DNA from: Pyrodictiaceae archaeon
GTDB lineage: Archaea > Thermoproteota > Thermoprotei_A > Sulfolobales > Pyrodictiaceae
Direction of reading: 5' to 3'
DNA length: 19,394 bases
NCBI GenBank assembly: GCA_027046105.1
Contig: JALTZQ010000067.1
Span: 1 to 19,394, forward strand
A model generated the notes under the pieces. It did no database searches and was not told the origin of the DNA. It worked only from the letters and a program-made list of their open reading frames with translations. The position numbers and the translations under genes were made by a program. The number at the start of each line of letters is the position of its first letter. Within the stretch, counting starts at the first letter, position 1. Positions 5,784-13,343 of this stretch are shown in pieces.

Positions 5784-7301
5784 TTAGCCTAGTAGGCCAA
5801 ATCTTTCTGCCCATCCTAGTACGGCGAAGTAGGCCCAGAAGATGCTGCCTAGTATGAGTAGTACTGGTACTATTGGGTGTGGCTTCATGGCTTCCCAGAG
5901 CTCCCTTGGCACGCTCCTACGTGCTACACCATAGAGGAAGTATACTGTTAGTGGTGCTGATATTATCTGGAATACCAGGTTTATGTTGGCTGGCAGCTCT
6001 AGTAGGAGTACTGGCTTGATGCCCATTATCAGCATTGACTGCCAGAAGATATTCCATAGCACGAATAGCGTTATGACCCAGAAGTACGCTGTACGTATGT
6101 CGTTCTTGAAGAACCTTCTCACAGACTCGCTAGAGATAAATGTAGTGTCGGCTATTTGTCTTGCTACGCCCTCGGTTAAGCTTAGCTGTGTACCGAACAA
6201 TAGTATGATTGCAACGATGAGGAAGAATACTGCTGCAACGGGGCTCCCACCAAAAGCTGCCTTAACTATCTCGGACTCCATTATGATTACTTCTACGCCG
6301 GCTGCAGGCTTGACAAGCCCCATCTTAGCCCCGCCATAGACTATTGCTACGAAGAACACTGCTGTCAGGTAGTTTAACAGGAAGAATACTAGCCAGAAGA
6401 CAGCCTTGACTCTACCCCACCACTCCTTGAGCCTCCTGATATTCTCCTCAGTGGGCTCGGGCAGGTATCCTGTTGTCTCTATTGCGAGTGGTTTTCCACG
6501 TAGGTAGCCTGGTATCTTGCCTATATATGCACCCATGCCATAGCCTGCGTCGCGTACCCAGAAACTGTACCACATGTTAGTTGTACCGCCAGCACCGATG
6601 AAGGCTATTGCTGCTGCGAGCTTGAAGTAGGGTAGTTTCTCGGGTATGGCTTCCGCGGGCCATTGTGGCACGAAGATGCCACGTACTATGTCTGCCCAGA
6701 TGCCGGGTACCTGGGCTGTTATCACGCCAAGGCTGACAAGTAACATTATCCATATAACGACCATTTTGAAGGTTAGTATCCTTTCAACCCACTCCCTGAC
6801 AATACCTGCCAATAGTGCTACGAGCCATACTAGGATGAAGTAGAAGGTGGCCCAAGCAGCGGTACCTAGCTTAGCATCGCCAGGGAATCCAGCTAGATGG
6901 TATGTTGTTGCTCCACCAGCAGCTGCCCAGCCGCCAAAGCCCCATGCGAAGAAGGTGAATATACCCCAAATGGTTACAGCTGATACTAGCCCATGTATAC
7001 GAGCCATTTGTAGAACCCAGTGTTCGCCAGTCCATACAGTCCAGCGAGCCATTTCGAGCGTCCATAGTGTCTGGAAGATTAGTGATACTAGTGCAGCCCA
7101 TAGTAGTACCGGGCCTATTGTTGAAGACACTATTGGCCAGAATATTAGCTCACCACTACCAATACTAAGACCTAAAGCAATGATAGCCGGACCTATGATG
7201 AGATTCTTTAGAGGTAGTGGTGGTGGCGCTTCCGGCTTAAACCTAATGGGGAGCTTGCCAACCATTATCTCCTTTTGCTCGGCCACCGTAGGCCACCCCA
7301 T
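5784..7301 (-). CDS. Nramp-like (COG1914) membrane transporter with altered metal motif
   Basis: A 505-residue polytopic membrane protein with about 11 hydrophobic spans. The N-terminal region GPAIIALGLSIGSGELIFWP (37-56) lines up with TM1 of Nramp divalent-metal transporters, but the metal-binding DPGN is replaced by GSGE (48-51). In the TM6 region (about 228-250, FIGAGGTTNMWYS) the usual MPHN is absent. It belongs to a less studied Nramp-related branch whose substrate is not clear; I would not call it a manganese or iron importer with confidence. Start ATG at 7301 fits the TATA-like box at 7341-7350; an internal ATG (residue 13) with GGAG just upstream is the alternative. It lies downstream of the metallopeptidase candidate on the same strand, separated by 151 nt. 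Confidence 0.8.
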   Translation of the reverse strand: MGWPTVAEQKEIMVGKLPIRFKPEAPPPLPLKNLIIGPAIIALGLSIGSGELIFWPIVSSTIGPVLLWAALVSLIFQTLWTLEMARWTVWTGEHWVLQMARIHGLVSAVTIWGIFTFFAWGFGGWAAAGGATTYHLAGFPGDAKLGTAAWATFYFILVWLVALLAGIVREWVERILTFKMVVIWIMLLVSLGVITAQVPGIWADIVRGIFVPQWPAEAIPEKLPYFKLAAAIAFIGAGGTTNMWYSFWVRDAGYGMGAYIGKIPGYLRGKPLAIETTGYLPEPTEENIRRLKEWWGRVKAVFWLVFFLLNYLTAVFFVAIVYGGAKMGLVKPAAGVEVIIMESEIVKAAFGGSPVAAVFFLIVAIILLFGTQLSLTEGVARQIADTTFISSESVRRFFKNDIRTAYFWVITLFVLWNIFWQSMLIMGIKPVLLLELPANINLVFQIISAPLTVYFLYGVARRSVPRELWEAMKPHPIVPVLLILGSIFWAYFAVLGWAERFGLLG

Positions 7302-7327
7302 AGTTTTGAATAGGCTACAAGTTTCTA

Positions 7328-7339
7328 AACCTTTAAAGG
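7328..7339. promoter_or_regulatory. 12-bp perfect palindrome ACCTTTAAAGGT upstream of the transporter
   Basis: A perfect palindrome lying between an AT-rich TATA-like box (minus strand ATTTTTATCC, 7341-7350) and the transporter start at 7301, close to where transcription would begin. This is a position typical of archaeal repressor operators. TTTAAA could itself be part of a TATA element, so the symmetry may be incidental. Confidence 0.35.
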
Positions 7340-7399
7340 TGGGATAAAAATTTACCCTGCAAACAGTAGGGCAGGAACAATTGCGGCTCCAGGTAGCAT

Positions 7400-7407
7400 C
7401 GTATAAA
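7400..7407 (-). promoter_or_regulatory. Second candidate TATA box upstream of the transporter
   Basis: On the minus strand this reads CTTTATAC. It would give a leader of about 75 nt for the transporter and include a small CCTGC/GCAGG stem-loop near 7353-7374. It lies in the 151-nt gap between 7302 and 7452, where no gene is visible. Confidence 0.3.
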
Positions 7408-7452
7408 GGCTTCTAGCAAGAAACGGGTTCGAAACCACAACATGTTGGGCCG

Positions 7453-8712
7453 CTAGTCGAGCCCGGGCATGGCTCGGCCATAGAGATACCTCTTCACATA
7501 ATCATTTGCTTGGTCACCAAGTATCTCAATAAGGCATTCCCGGAGTCTCTCCATCCCTATACTCGATGATAATACGCATGAGAGAAGTGATGCTAACTGT
7601 TCGGCCCCCTTTACTTCAGCTATATGCCAGAAGACGAGTGGTGCTTTACACGAGAGTGTTACATGGTGTTTCTGTGACCTTGGTACAGTGATCGTAGCTG
7701 GGCCTGGCAGTGACTTAGGATCACCAGTAATAGCTAAGCACTTCTTTAACGTGTTAAGAGCACCATCCAACGCATTCGGTGCTATTCTCGATAGTGTGTA
7801 GAGTGCGAGAACGTGTGGTAATACCTCGTAAAGCCAGTAGTCGTTGAGATCACCTAGGCTATTATTATAGACTGTATGCACAGAGATGAGGTGAGTGGCC
7901 TCGTGTAGTGCATCACTATTGCCATGCATTAATGGTGCGGCAATGCCATGTCTAAGCGCTATTAGTTCATCCGAAGCGAAGGGCTCAACATCATTCCATA
8001 CCAGTGCAGCAACACTATACTTTGGTGTTTTAACGTTAAGAGCTTCGCCTATGCCGGTGGCAACATCGTTTGCCCACTCCAGAATCCTTCGAGCCAAGAC
8101 AGTATCGTGTCCTGGCAGAGTTGCCACAACGGTATCTCCGGTGGCCTCAACTCTAAGTCCGCCAATAAATGTAAGTCCAGGGCTACGCAGCCTTGGTGTA
8201 TTGCTAAAAACAAGTCCATCTTCAACCTCCTGGGGCACGCAGGGGCCAACAGCATCACGCTGCGTCACGTGGACGTAATAGCTAGCTATATGCCCCCGTG
8301 TACCCCAAGTTGCAAGCCTATCACCTAACACGGGGTGCCATAACAACTCGTCTCTGAGTAGTGCTCTCCCAAACCGGACACCGAGCCTACTTAACGTGAA
8401 GTCCTCTGGTACACCCGATACATAAGCTTCTACATAGTCTCTCGGTTTTTGGGCTACGAGGAGCTTAAGCCTAGCCCAGCCGTAATCCTTCTCAACAACG
8501 ACCCTGGTACTCGTTTTCGAGGCCCCACTAGCACTAGAGAACTCGAGTTTATGGTTTACAGCAATTAGTAGGCGATCAGTACTCTCAGCCCATAACCTGA
8601 AACGATATCCTATACTCCCCTCCTCGAGGCTCCAATGGAGGTTCTCGACCTCCAGTCTCTGGATAACCAGGGGGTGTCGCTTTTGTTTGCGTCTCGGGAA
8701 TAGAGGTGACAC
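7453..8712 (-). CDS. Putative M1-like zinc metallopeptidase (divergent gluzincin)
   Basis: A 419-residue, apparently cytosolic protein that I do not recognise as a whole. The first 200 or so residues look beta-rich. It carries HEATH (270-274), an HExxH zinc motif, and 21 residues later NDYWLYE (290-296), which resembles the NDLWLNE segment of M1 aminopeptidases, where the distal zinc-binding Glu lies 18 residues after the second His. I infer a zinc hydrolase of the M1/M61-like gluzincin kind with H270, H274 and E296 as ligands and E271 as base. The GxMEN exopeptidase motif of M1 is not seen, so aminopeptidase activity is not shown, and it could be an inactive relative. Start is GTG at 8712, about 20 nt after a start site predicted from TTTAAA at 8755-8760. 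It is divergent from ilvD. Confidence 0.55.
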   Translation of the reverse strand: MSPLFPRRKQKRHPLVIQRLEVENLHWSLEEGSIGYRFRLWAESTDRLLIAVNHKLEFSSASGASKTSTRVVVEKDYGWARLKLLVAQKPRDYVEAYVSGVPEDFTLSRLGVRFGRALLRDELLWHPVLGDRLATWGTRGHIASYYVHVTQRDAVGPCVPQEVEDGLVFSNTPRLRSPGLTFIGGLRVEATGDTVVATLPGHDTVLARRILEWANDVATGIGEALNVKTPKYSVAALVWNDVEPFASDELIALRHGIAAPLMHGNSDALHEATHLISVHTVYNNSLGDLNDYWLYEVLPHVLALYTLSRIAPNALDGALNTLKKCLAITGDPKSLPGPATITVPRSQKHHVTLSCKAPLVFWHIAEVKGAEQLASLLSCVLSSSIGMERLRECLIEILGDQANDYVKRYLYGRAMPGLD

Positions 8713-8716
8713 TATG

Positions 8717-8735
8717 AGCTAGCACCATGCTAGCT
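8717..8735. promoter_or_regulatory. Inverted repeat AGCTAGC-N5-GCTAGCT at the metallopeptidase promoter
   Basis: Perfect 7-bp arms (8717-8723 and 8729-8735) with 5-nt spacing, spanning the predicted transcription start and leader of the gene starting at 8712. It may be an operator for a dimeric regulator; unproven. Confidence 0.35.
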
Positions 8736-8754
8736 GAGATAATTGCTTGATGGG

Positions 8755-8760
8755 TTTAAA
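8755..8760. promoter_or_regulatory. TTTAAA box in the divergent metallopeptidase/ilvD region
   Basis: A symmetric TTTAAA, 43 nt from the GTG at 8712 on one side and 58 nt from the ATG at 8818 on the other. Spacing suits the minus-strand gene best. For ilvD, another AT-rich block (GGTTTTTCTA, 8791-8800) could instead serve a nearly leaderless start at 8830-8839. Confidence 0.35.
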
Positions 8761-8797
8761 GGTGGCGGAGGAGGTTGTGGGGCTCAGCTTGGTTTTT

Positions 8798-8816
8798 CTA
8801 GAACCTAGGCTTCTAG
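8798..8816. promoter_or_regulatory. Inverted repeat CTAGAA-N7-TTCTAG at the ilvD start
   Basis: Perfect 6-bp arms flanking CCTAGGC, ending 1 nt before the ATG at 8818 and next to the AT-rich block 8791-8800. It may be an operator, or chance in a CTAG-rich genome. Confidence 0.25.
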
Positions 8817-8817
8817 T

Positions 8818-10506
8818 ATGCTTCTTGGTGTGTCTGTGGTGGGTGCTAAGCTCCGTAGCAGTATTGTCGTTGAGGGTGTTGAGCGTGCTCCTCAACGTGC
8901 TCTCCTAATGGGTCTTGGGCTTTCACGTAGAGACCTAGGACGCCCCTTCATAGCTGTTGCCAACTCGTTTAACACCTTTGTGCCAGGCCATATTCATCTC
9001 GATCGTGTAGGCCAGGCTGTTATCGAGGGTGTACGTGAGGGGGGTGCTATCCCATTCCACTTCAACACTATAGGTGTCTGTGACGGCATAGCTATGGGCC
9101 ATGAAGGCATGAAGTATTCCCTACCTAGCCGTGATCTGATAGCAGATACTGTTGAGGTCATGGTTCGAGCCCATGGCATGGACGGCCTTGTTGCTATAGC
9201 GTCTTGTGACAAAATAGTACCAGGTATGCTTATGGCTATAGCTCGTATGGGTGATTTGCCAGCAGTTCTTGTCCCAGGAGGCTACATGGAGCCAGCGTGG
9301 CATCCACGTATGGGTAAGTACGCTATAGGTGAAGTCTTTGAAGCTGTGGGCGCATTCCTTGCTGGAAGGTTATCCAAGGAGGAGCTTGAGGAGATAGAGA
9401 GACTTGCCGTGCCAACGCCGGGAGCGTGTCCAGGACTCTATACGGCTAACACTATGCAAGTCGCTGCAGAGGCTCTAGGTATTGCCTTGCCACGCTCAGC
9501 CGCGTTACCTGCTATGAGTACTCTACTACTCGCTAAGGCGAGAGAAGCAGGGAAAGCCGTTGTCAAGCTACTAGAAAACGGGGTAAAAGCTAAGGATATA
9601 CTAACCTACGAGGCATTCATGAACGCTATTGCTGTCGATCTTGCTATGGGGGGCTCTACTAACTTCATACTACACATACTAGCTATTGCGCGTGAAGCTG
9701 GTGTAAGCCTTGCACTTGAGGACATAGATCGAATGGCTCGCCGCGTACCCCAAATAGTCGATATGAAGCCTGGAGGAAAATACTACATGGATGATCTTGA
9801 TCGTGCGGGTGGCGTACCGGCTGTCATGAAGAGGCTGCTTGAGGCAGGCCTTGTTCATGGTGATGCGCTCACCGTGACCGGCAAGACTGTTGAAGAAAAC
9901 CTACGCGAGTACCGTGTCATAGATGAGAGCATTGTAAGACCCGTATCTAGTCCCGTGAGGAGAGAAGGCGGCGTCGCCATACTGAAGGGTAATCTAGCAC
10001 CACGAGGAGCTGTGATAAAGACTGCTGCACTACCACGTAGAAGTTTCCGTGGCCCTGCCCGGGTCTTTGACTCTGAAGAGGAGGCTCTCAACGCGGTACT
10101 ATCCGGCGACATAGAGGAGGGTAGTGTGGTAGTAGTACGCTATGAAGGCCCTCGTGGCGGACCTGGAATGAGGGAACTACTTCAGGTCACGGCGGCAATA
10201 GTAGGTAGGGGCCTCTATGATAAAGTAGCCCTAGTAACTGATGGTAGATTCAGTGGTGCAACAAGAGGAATAATGGTTGGTCATGTCTCGCCAGAGGCAG
10301 CAGAAGGAGGACCCATCGCTGCAGTAAGGGATGGCGACACAATAGTTATTGACGTTGACAAAAGGCTTCTCATGGTAGAACTCGACGAGGACGAGATACG
10401 CCGCCGTCTTAGAGAGCTAAAACCACCCAAGAAACAATACCGTGGGATCCTAGCCCGCTACTCACGACTAGCAGAGCAAGCCGACTCCGGAGCAATACTG
10501 TCCTAG
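8818..10506 (+). CDS. ilvD: Dihydroxyacid dehydratase
   Basis: A 562-residue enzyme that removes water from 2,3-dihydroxy acids in valine, isoleucine and leucine synthesis. Key features: [20 protein letters not shown] at the N-terminus, Cys88 in [20 protein letters not shown] (the part from VCDG), Cys130 in SCDKIVPGM, Cys204 in [19 protein letters not shown] near 276-281, and [10 protein letters not shown] near the C-terminus. The position that is Cys in [2Fe-2S] enzymes such as that of Sulfolobus (GPCNFH) is Gly here (VPGHIHLD), while Cys88 is present. This is the pattern of methanogen and many bacterial enzymes, so an oxygen-labile cluster is plausible. The ATG at 8818 is preceded by no clear SD; GTGs at 8830, 8836 or 8839 would trim a non-homologous N-terminus and may be the true start. 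No other branched-chain gene is next to it. Confidence 0.96.
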   Translation: MLLGVSVVGAKLRSSIVVEGVERAPQRALLMGLGLSRRDLGRPFIAVANSFNTFVPGHIHLDRVGQAVIEGVREGGAIPFHFNTIGVCDGIAMGHEGMKYSLPSRDLIADTVEVMVRAHGMDGLVAIASCDKIVPGMLMAIARMGDLPAVLVPGGYMEPAWHPRMGKYAIGEVFEAVGAFLAGRLSKEELEEIERLAVPTPGACPGLYTANTMQVAAEALGIALPRSAALPAMSTLLLAKAREAGKAVVKLLENGVKAKDILTYEAFMNAIAVDLAMGGSTNFILHILAIAREAGVSLALEDIDRMARRVPQIVDMKPGGKYYMDDLDRAGGVPAVMKRLLEAGLVHGDALTVTGKTVEENLREYRVIDESIVRPVSSPVRREGGVAILKGNLAPRGAVIKTAALPRRSFRGPARVFDSEEEALNAVLSGDIEEGSVVVVRYEGPRGGPGMRELLQVTAAIVGRGLYDKVALVTDGRFSGATRGIMVGHVSPEAAEGGPIAAVRDGDTIVIDVDKRLLMVELDEDEIRRRLRELKPPKKQYRGILARYSRLAEQADSGAILS

Positions 10507-10540
10507 GGAAGGGCTAGAGAGTATTGTAGCCGAAGACACT

Positions 10541-10550
10541 CCTATATCAA
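10541..10550 (+). promoter_or_regulatory. Candidate promoter of the glcD operon
   Basis: CCTATATCAA lies about 60 nt upstream of the ATG at 10608 in the 101-nt gap after ilvD and would give a leader of 30-40 nt. It is the only TATA-like element in the gap. A GGGTG Shine-Dalgarno site follows just before the ATG. The gap also holds GGCTAG...CTAGCC arms (10513-10518, 10566-10571). Confidence 0.35.
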
Positions 10551-10607
10551 ACCCTATTCGGAACTAGCCAGGTAGGCCACATACTACGTGTGTAGGGTGT
10601 CACCGAA

Positions 10608-12029
10608 ATGGCCACCCGGGTTGCTGAGAAGCTTGAATCCCTTCTAGGCAAGGGCAAGGTCTACACGGATCCGGTAGTGGTCCGCCTCTATGCGCGTGAA
10701 GCTAGTGGTCTCGAATCGGCGGAACTCCCCCAAGCAGTTGTCTTCGCGGAGAACACAGAGGATGTCTCGAAGACGCTATCATTCGCCTATAGGAATGATG
10801 TTAAGGTTTATCCACAGGGTTCAACGAGCAGTCTCTCCGGATCAGCACTCCCCTCAACTGGTATCGTTCTTAGCCTTGAAAGGATGAATAGGGTTCGAGA
10901 AGTGAACGTGGTCGATAGTATTGTTGTTTCTGAGCCTGGTGTAAGACTAGAGGATCTAAACATGGAGCTAGCAAGGTACGGCTACATGTTCCCCGTGGAC
11001 CCAGCTAGTGTAGCAGCTGCAACAGTTGGTGGAGCAGTCAATACCGGTGCTGGTGGCATGAAGGGTGCTAAGTATGGTACTATGAGGGATTGGGTTCTAG
11101 GACTGCAACTAGTGCTCCCAGACGAGAAAGGCACTGTTATGAGGATAGGGTGTCGAACCGTAAAGTGTCGCCAAGGATATGATCTTGTAAGGCTAATTGT
11201 GGGGAGTGAGGGTACGCTTGCCGTCGTAACGGAAGCTATTCTACGAATAACCCCGTTACCAGAGACAGTGGTGACAGTACTAGCCTTCTATGAGAACCTC
11301 GAGGATCTCGCCAATACTGTTGTTGCGATAAAGGAGGCAAGGATACAACCACTAATAATGGAGTTCATGGACGACCGTACTGTTAAGGCAGCAGTAGAGT
11401 TCATGGGGTCACCGGTCAAGGCTGAGGGCCATATGCTCCTAGTTAGCGTGGATGTGAATAAAGAGGCTGCAAAACGTATGCTTGAGTGGCTGAGAGACAC
11501 TGTTCAAAGACATGGTGCTAGCCTAGTCTACACAGCCGAGAGTATAGATGAGGCTGAGGAGAAGGGCCTCTACAATATACGTCGTAGCCTCTACCCAGCC
11601 CAAGTCACAATGGCGCGGCGCATGATTGGTGAGGACAAGAGAGTACTAGTGTACATTGAGGATATAGCTGTCCCTCCCTCAAAGCTCGTTGATGCCGTGA
11701 ACGGTTTACGTGAGCTTGAGCAACAATATGGTTTACCAATGCTCCTTGGAGGCCATATTGGCGACGGAAATCTTCACCCAGCCGTGGGCTTCGATCCCAC
11801 AAATGAGGCTATGAAGAAAAAGGTGGATGAATGGTACTTTGAGGTTATGAGGCTTGCTGTAAAGCTTGGCGGTACTGTTAGTGCTGAGCATGGAATAGGT
11901 ACTATGAAGAAAGAGGGGCTCCGCATGGAGCTAGAGAGTCTCGACGCACTCAAGGCAATAGAGATTATGAGGGCGATAAAGAAGGTGTTTGACCCAAAGA
12001 ATATACTAAATCCCGGCAAGGTGGTCTAG
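10608..12029 (+). CDS. glcD: FAD-linked 2-hydroxyacid dehydrogenase, GlcD / D-lactate dehydrogenase type
   Basis: A 473-residue flavoprotein of the GlcD/Dld (VAO/PCMH FAD) family, oxidising a 2-hydroxyacid such as D-lactate or glycolate to the 2-oxoacid. N-terminal FAD domain: PQGSTSSLSGSA (69-80), SEPGVRLEDLN, and VGGAVNTGAGGMKGAKYG (140-157), with SEGTLAVVTEA at 200-210. The C-terminal substrate domain has GGHIGDGNLHP (381-391, His383 and His390) and SAEHGIGTMKK (425-435), the metal-assisted active site of the family. No covalent-FAD His is obvious. Start ATG 10608 has GGGTG about 8-10 nt upstream. It heads a four-gene operon with Fe-S partners, so electrons probably pass from FAD through the Fe-S proteins to a quinone or other acceptor. 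The substrate cannot be read from sequence. Confidence 0.93.
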   Translation: MATRVAEKLESLLGKGKVYTDPVVVRLYAREASGLESAELPQAVVFAENTEDVSKTLSFAYRNDVKVYPQGSTSSLSGSALPSTGIVLSLERMNRVREVNVVDSIVVSEPGVRLEDLNMELARYGYMFPVDPASVAAATVGGAVNTGAGGMKGAKYGTMRDWVLGLQLVLPDEKGTVMRIGCRTVKCRQGYDLVRLIVGSEGTLAVVTEAILRITPLPETVVTVLAFYENLEDLANTVVAIKEARIQPLIMEFMDDRTVKAAVEFMGSPVKAEGHMLLVSVDVNKEAAKRMLEWLRDTVQRHGASLVYTAESIDEAEEKGLYNIRRSLYPAQVTMARRMIGEDKRVLVYIEDIAVPPSKLVDAVNGLRELEQQYGLPMLLGGHIGDGNLHPAVGFDPTNEAMKKKVDEWYFEVMRLAVKLGGTVSAEHGIGTMKKEGLRMELESLDALKAIEIMRAIKKVFDPKNILNPGKVV

Positions 12030-12031
12030 TC

Positions 12032-12361
12032 TTGGACATGCTACGTGACTGGGCTCTACGCGAGGCATCAAGATGCCTATATTGTGGATTCTGCGAAATA
12101 GTCTGCCCTACACTCCCCCATGGACCGCACCGAGGCTATGGACCACGTGGCCGCCTAGCTGTCGCGTTACAACTCCTAAACAATCAGGGGTTCTCAGAGG
12201 AGGCACTAGCATCCATATACTCGTGCCTCACGTGCCGTGCATGTACAATCAAGTGTCCAGTATCAGTTGATGTAGCTGGCGTTGTTAGGGCCGTACGCGT
12301 CCTCTACACTAGGGGTGTTTTTGGGAAGCATGTCCCCATAGAATTATCTGTAAGGGGGTGA
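12032..12361 (+). CDS. Two-[4Fe-4S] ferredoxin subunit (GlcF/GlpC N-terminal half)
   Basis: A 109-residue protein with two CxxCxxCxxxCP cluster motifs: Cys15, 18, 21, 25 (CLYCGFCEIVCP) and Cys65, 68, 71, 75 (CLTCRACTIKCP). The spacing of about 40 residues is that of the N-terminal half of GlcF, GlpC and HdrC-like proteins rather than of small 2[4Fe-4S] ferredoxins. It begins 2 nt after the glcD stop. TTG at 12032, with AAGGTGG about 6 nt upstream, is the likely start; ATG 12038 is the alternative. It ends shortly after the second cluster, exactly where a full GlcF would continue into its CCG domains, which here are encoded by the next gene. Likely role: electron relay from the flavoprotein. 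Confidence 0.88.
   Translation: MDMLRDWALREASRCLYCGFCEIVCPTLPHGPHRGYGPRGRLAVALQLLNNQGFSEEALASIYSCLTCRACTIKCPVSVDVAGVVRAVRVLYTRGVFGKHVPIELSVRG
12354..12361 (+). promoter_or_regulatory. Strong Shine-Dalgarno GGGGGTGA fixing a TTG start
   Basis: A G-rich SD overlapping the stop of the ferredoxin gene and about 10 nt before TTG 12372. The first ATG in the next frame, at 12402, has no SD, so this decides the start of the CCG protein. Confidence 0.55.
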
Positions 12362-12371
12362 CAAGCTTCTC

Positions 12372-13343
12372 TTGGTAGACGTAAACCAGGTACTATCCCT
12401 CATGGCCGAGAATACGCTACGTACCGGTCTCCCCGTACCAGCACCACGTGATGTCGCGTATCAATGGGCTAAACCACTCAATCTGCCAAGAAAGGGCAAG
12501 ACATTCCTTTACACGGGCGTCCTTTACCAGCTAGTGCCGTACATAAATAGTCTTGTGAAGCAACTAGAGCAGCTCGAAAAGAAGCCCGTGGGCGGAGTTG
12601 TACTGCGAGTAGCAAAGGTCGTAGCGAAAGTAGTCGACTTATCTAAGCTAGCCGTTAAGCCTGACCCAAGAGAAGTTGAGCATGTCAACCGTATCCTAGA
12701 ATCCATTGCCAACTTACTGCAAAGAGCTGGTGTGGACTACGCATACCTCTATGAGGACGACATGTATAGTGGGGTAATACTGTATGATATGGGCCTTGAG
12801 GACGCTTTTCAGAAGCACGCTGAAAAGGTCTACAGAAGGCTCCGTGGAAGGGGAGCTGAGAAAGTTGTGACGGTGGATCCCCATACAACACATGTACTAC
12901 GCGACGTATACCCAAGGTACATTGACGGGTTTAGCCTCGAGGTCGTCAACTACCTGGAGCTACTAGACAAGTCTGCCGCTGAGGACAAGCTGGTTGCGAA
13001 GACGAAGCTTGGCGAGAAAATGGTTATCCATGATCCATGCCTCTATGCTAGAAGCCTCGACATAATAGAGCAGCCTAGACGCCTACTACGTCTCGCAGGC
13101 ATAGAACTCGAGGAGCCCCGACGTAGCCGTAAGCTAACTTATTGTTGCGGAGGCCCCGTCGAGGCACTATCACCTCGGTTAGCGGAGAGGATAGCCACTA
13201 CCAGGCTTCGCGAACTAGGCGAGAAGTCAAGTAGCATCATAACCCTCTGCCCTATATGCTATGCTAACCTCTCAAGGGTAGCAGAGAAGGAGACCATAGA
13301 GGACATATCACTAGTACTAGCAAAGGCTTTCCTTGGCAGGTGA
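12372..13343 (+). CDS. CCG-domain protein (GlcF C-terminal / HdrB-like half), one cysteine-rich site intact
   Basis: A 323-residue protein equivalent to the C-terminal part of GlcF or LutA/HdrB, families with two CCG domains that hold Fe-S clusters. The C-terminal site is complete: HDPCLYARS (Cys223), YCCGGPVE (Cys258, Cys259) and LCPICYANL (Cys293, Cys296). The N-terminal CCG site is not: where a Cys-containing G-C segment is expected there is FLYTGVLYQLVPY (45-57), and no CCG occurs before residue 223. So at most one cluster is held. TTG at 12372 is the start, decided by the SD at 12354-12361. It overlaps the next gene by 4 nt. With the preceding ferredoxin it rebuilds one GlcF-like subunit. 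Confidence 0.87.
   Translation: MVDVNQVLSLMAENTLRTGLPVPAPRDVAYQWAKPLNLPRKGKTFLYTGVLYQLVPYINSLVKQLEQLEKKPVGGVVLRVAKVVAKVVDLSKLAVKPDPREVEHVNRILESIANLLQRAGVDYAYLYEDDMYSGVILYDMGLEDAFQKHAEKVYRRLRGRGAEKVVTVDPHTTHVLRDVYPRYIDGFSLEVVNYLELLDKSAAEDKLVAKTKLGEKMVIHDPCLYARSLDIIEQPRRLLRLAGIELEEPRRSRKLTYCCGGPVEALSPRLAERIATTRLRELGEKSSSIITLCPICYANLSRVAEKETIEDISLVLAKAFLGR

Noticed and set aside
6847..7347. Open 166-codon plus-strand frame opposite the Nramp-like gene
   Set aside because: Pro/Ser/Ile-rich composition typical of an antisense shadow of a membrane protein; it runs through the transporter promoter.
7420..7440. tRNA T-arm-like GGGTTCGAAACC in an intergenic region
   Set aside because: Only two or three T-stem pairs form, and no acceptor, D or anticodon arms can be drawn around it.
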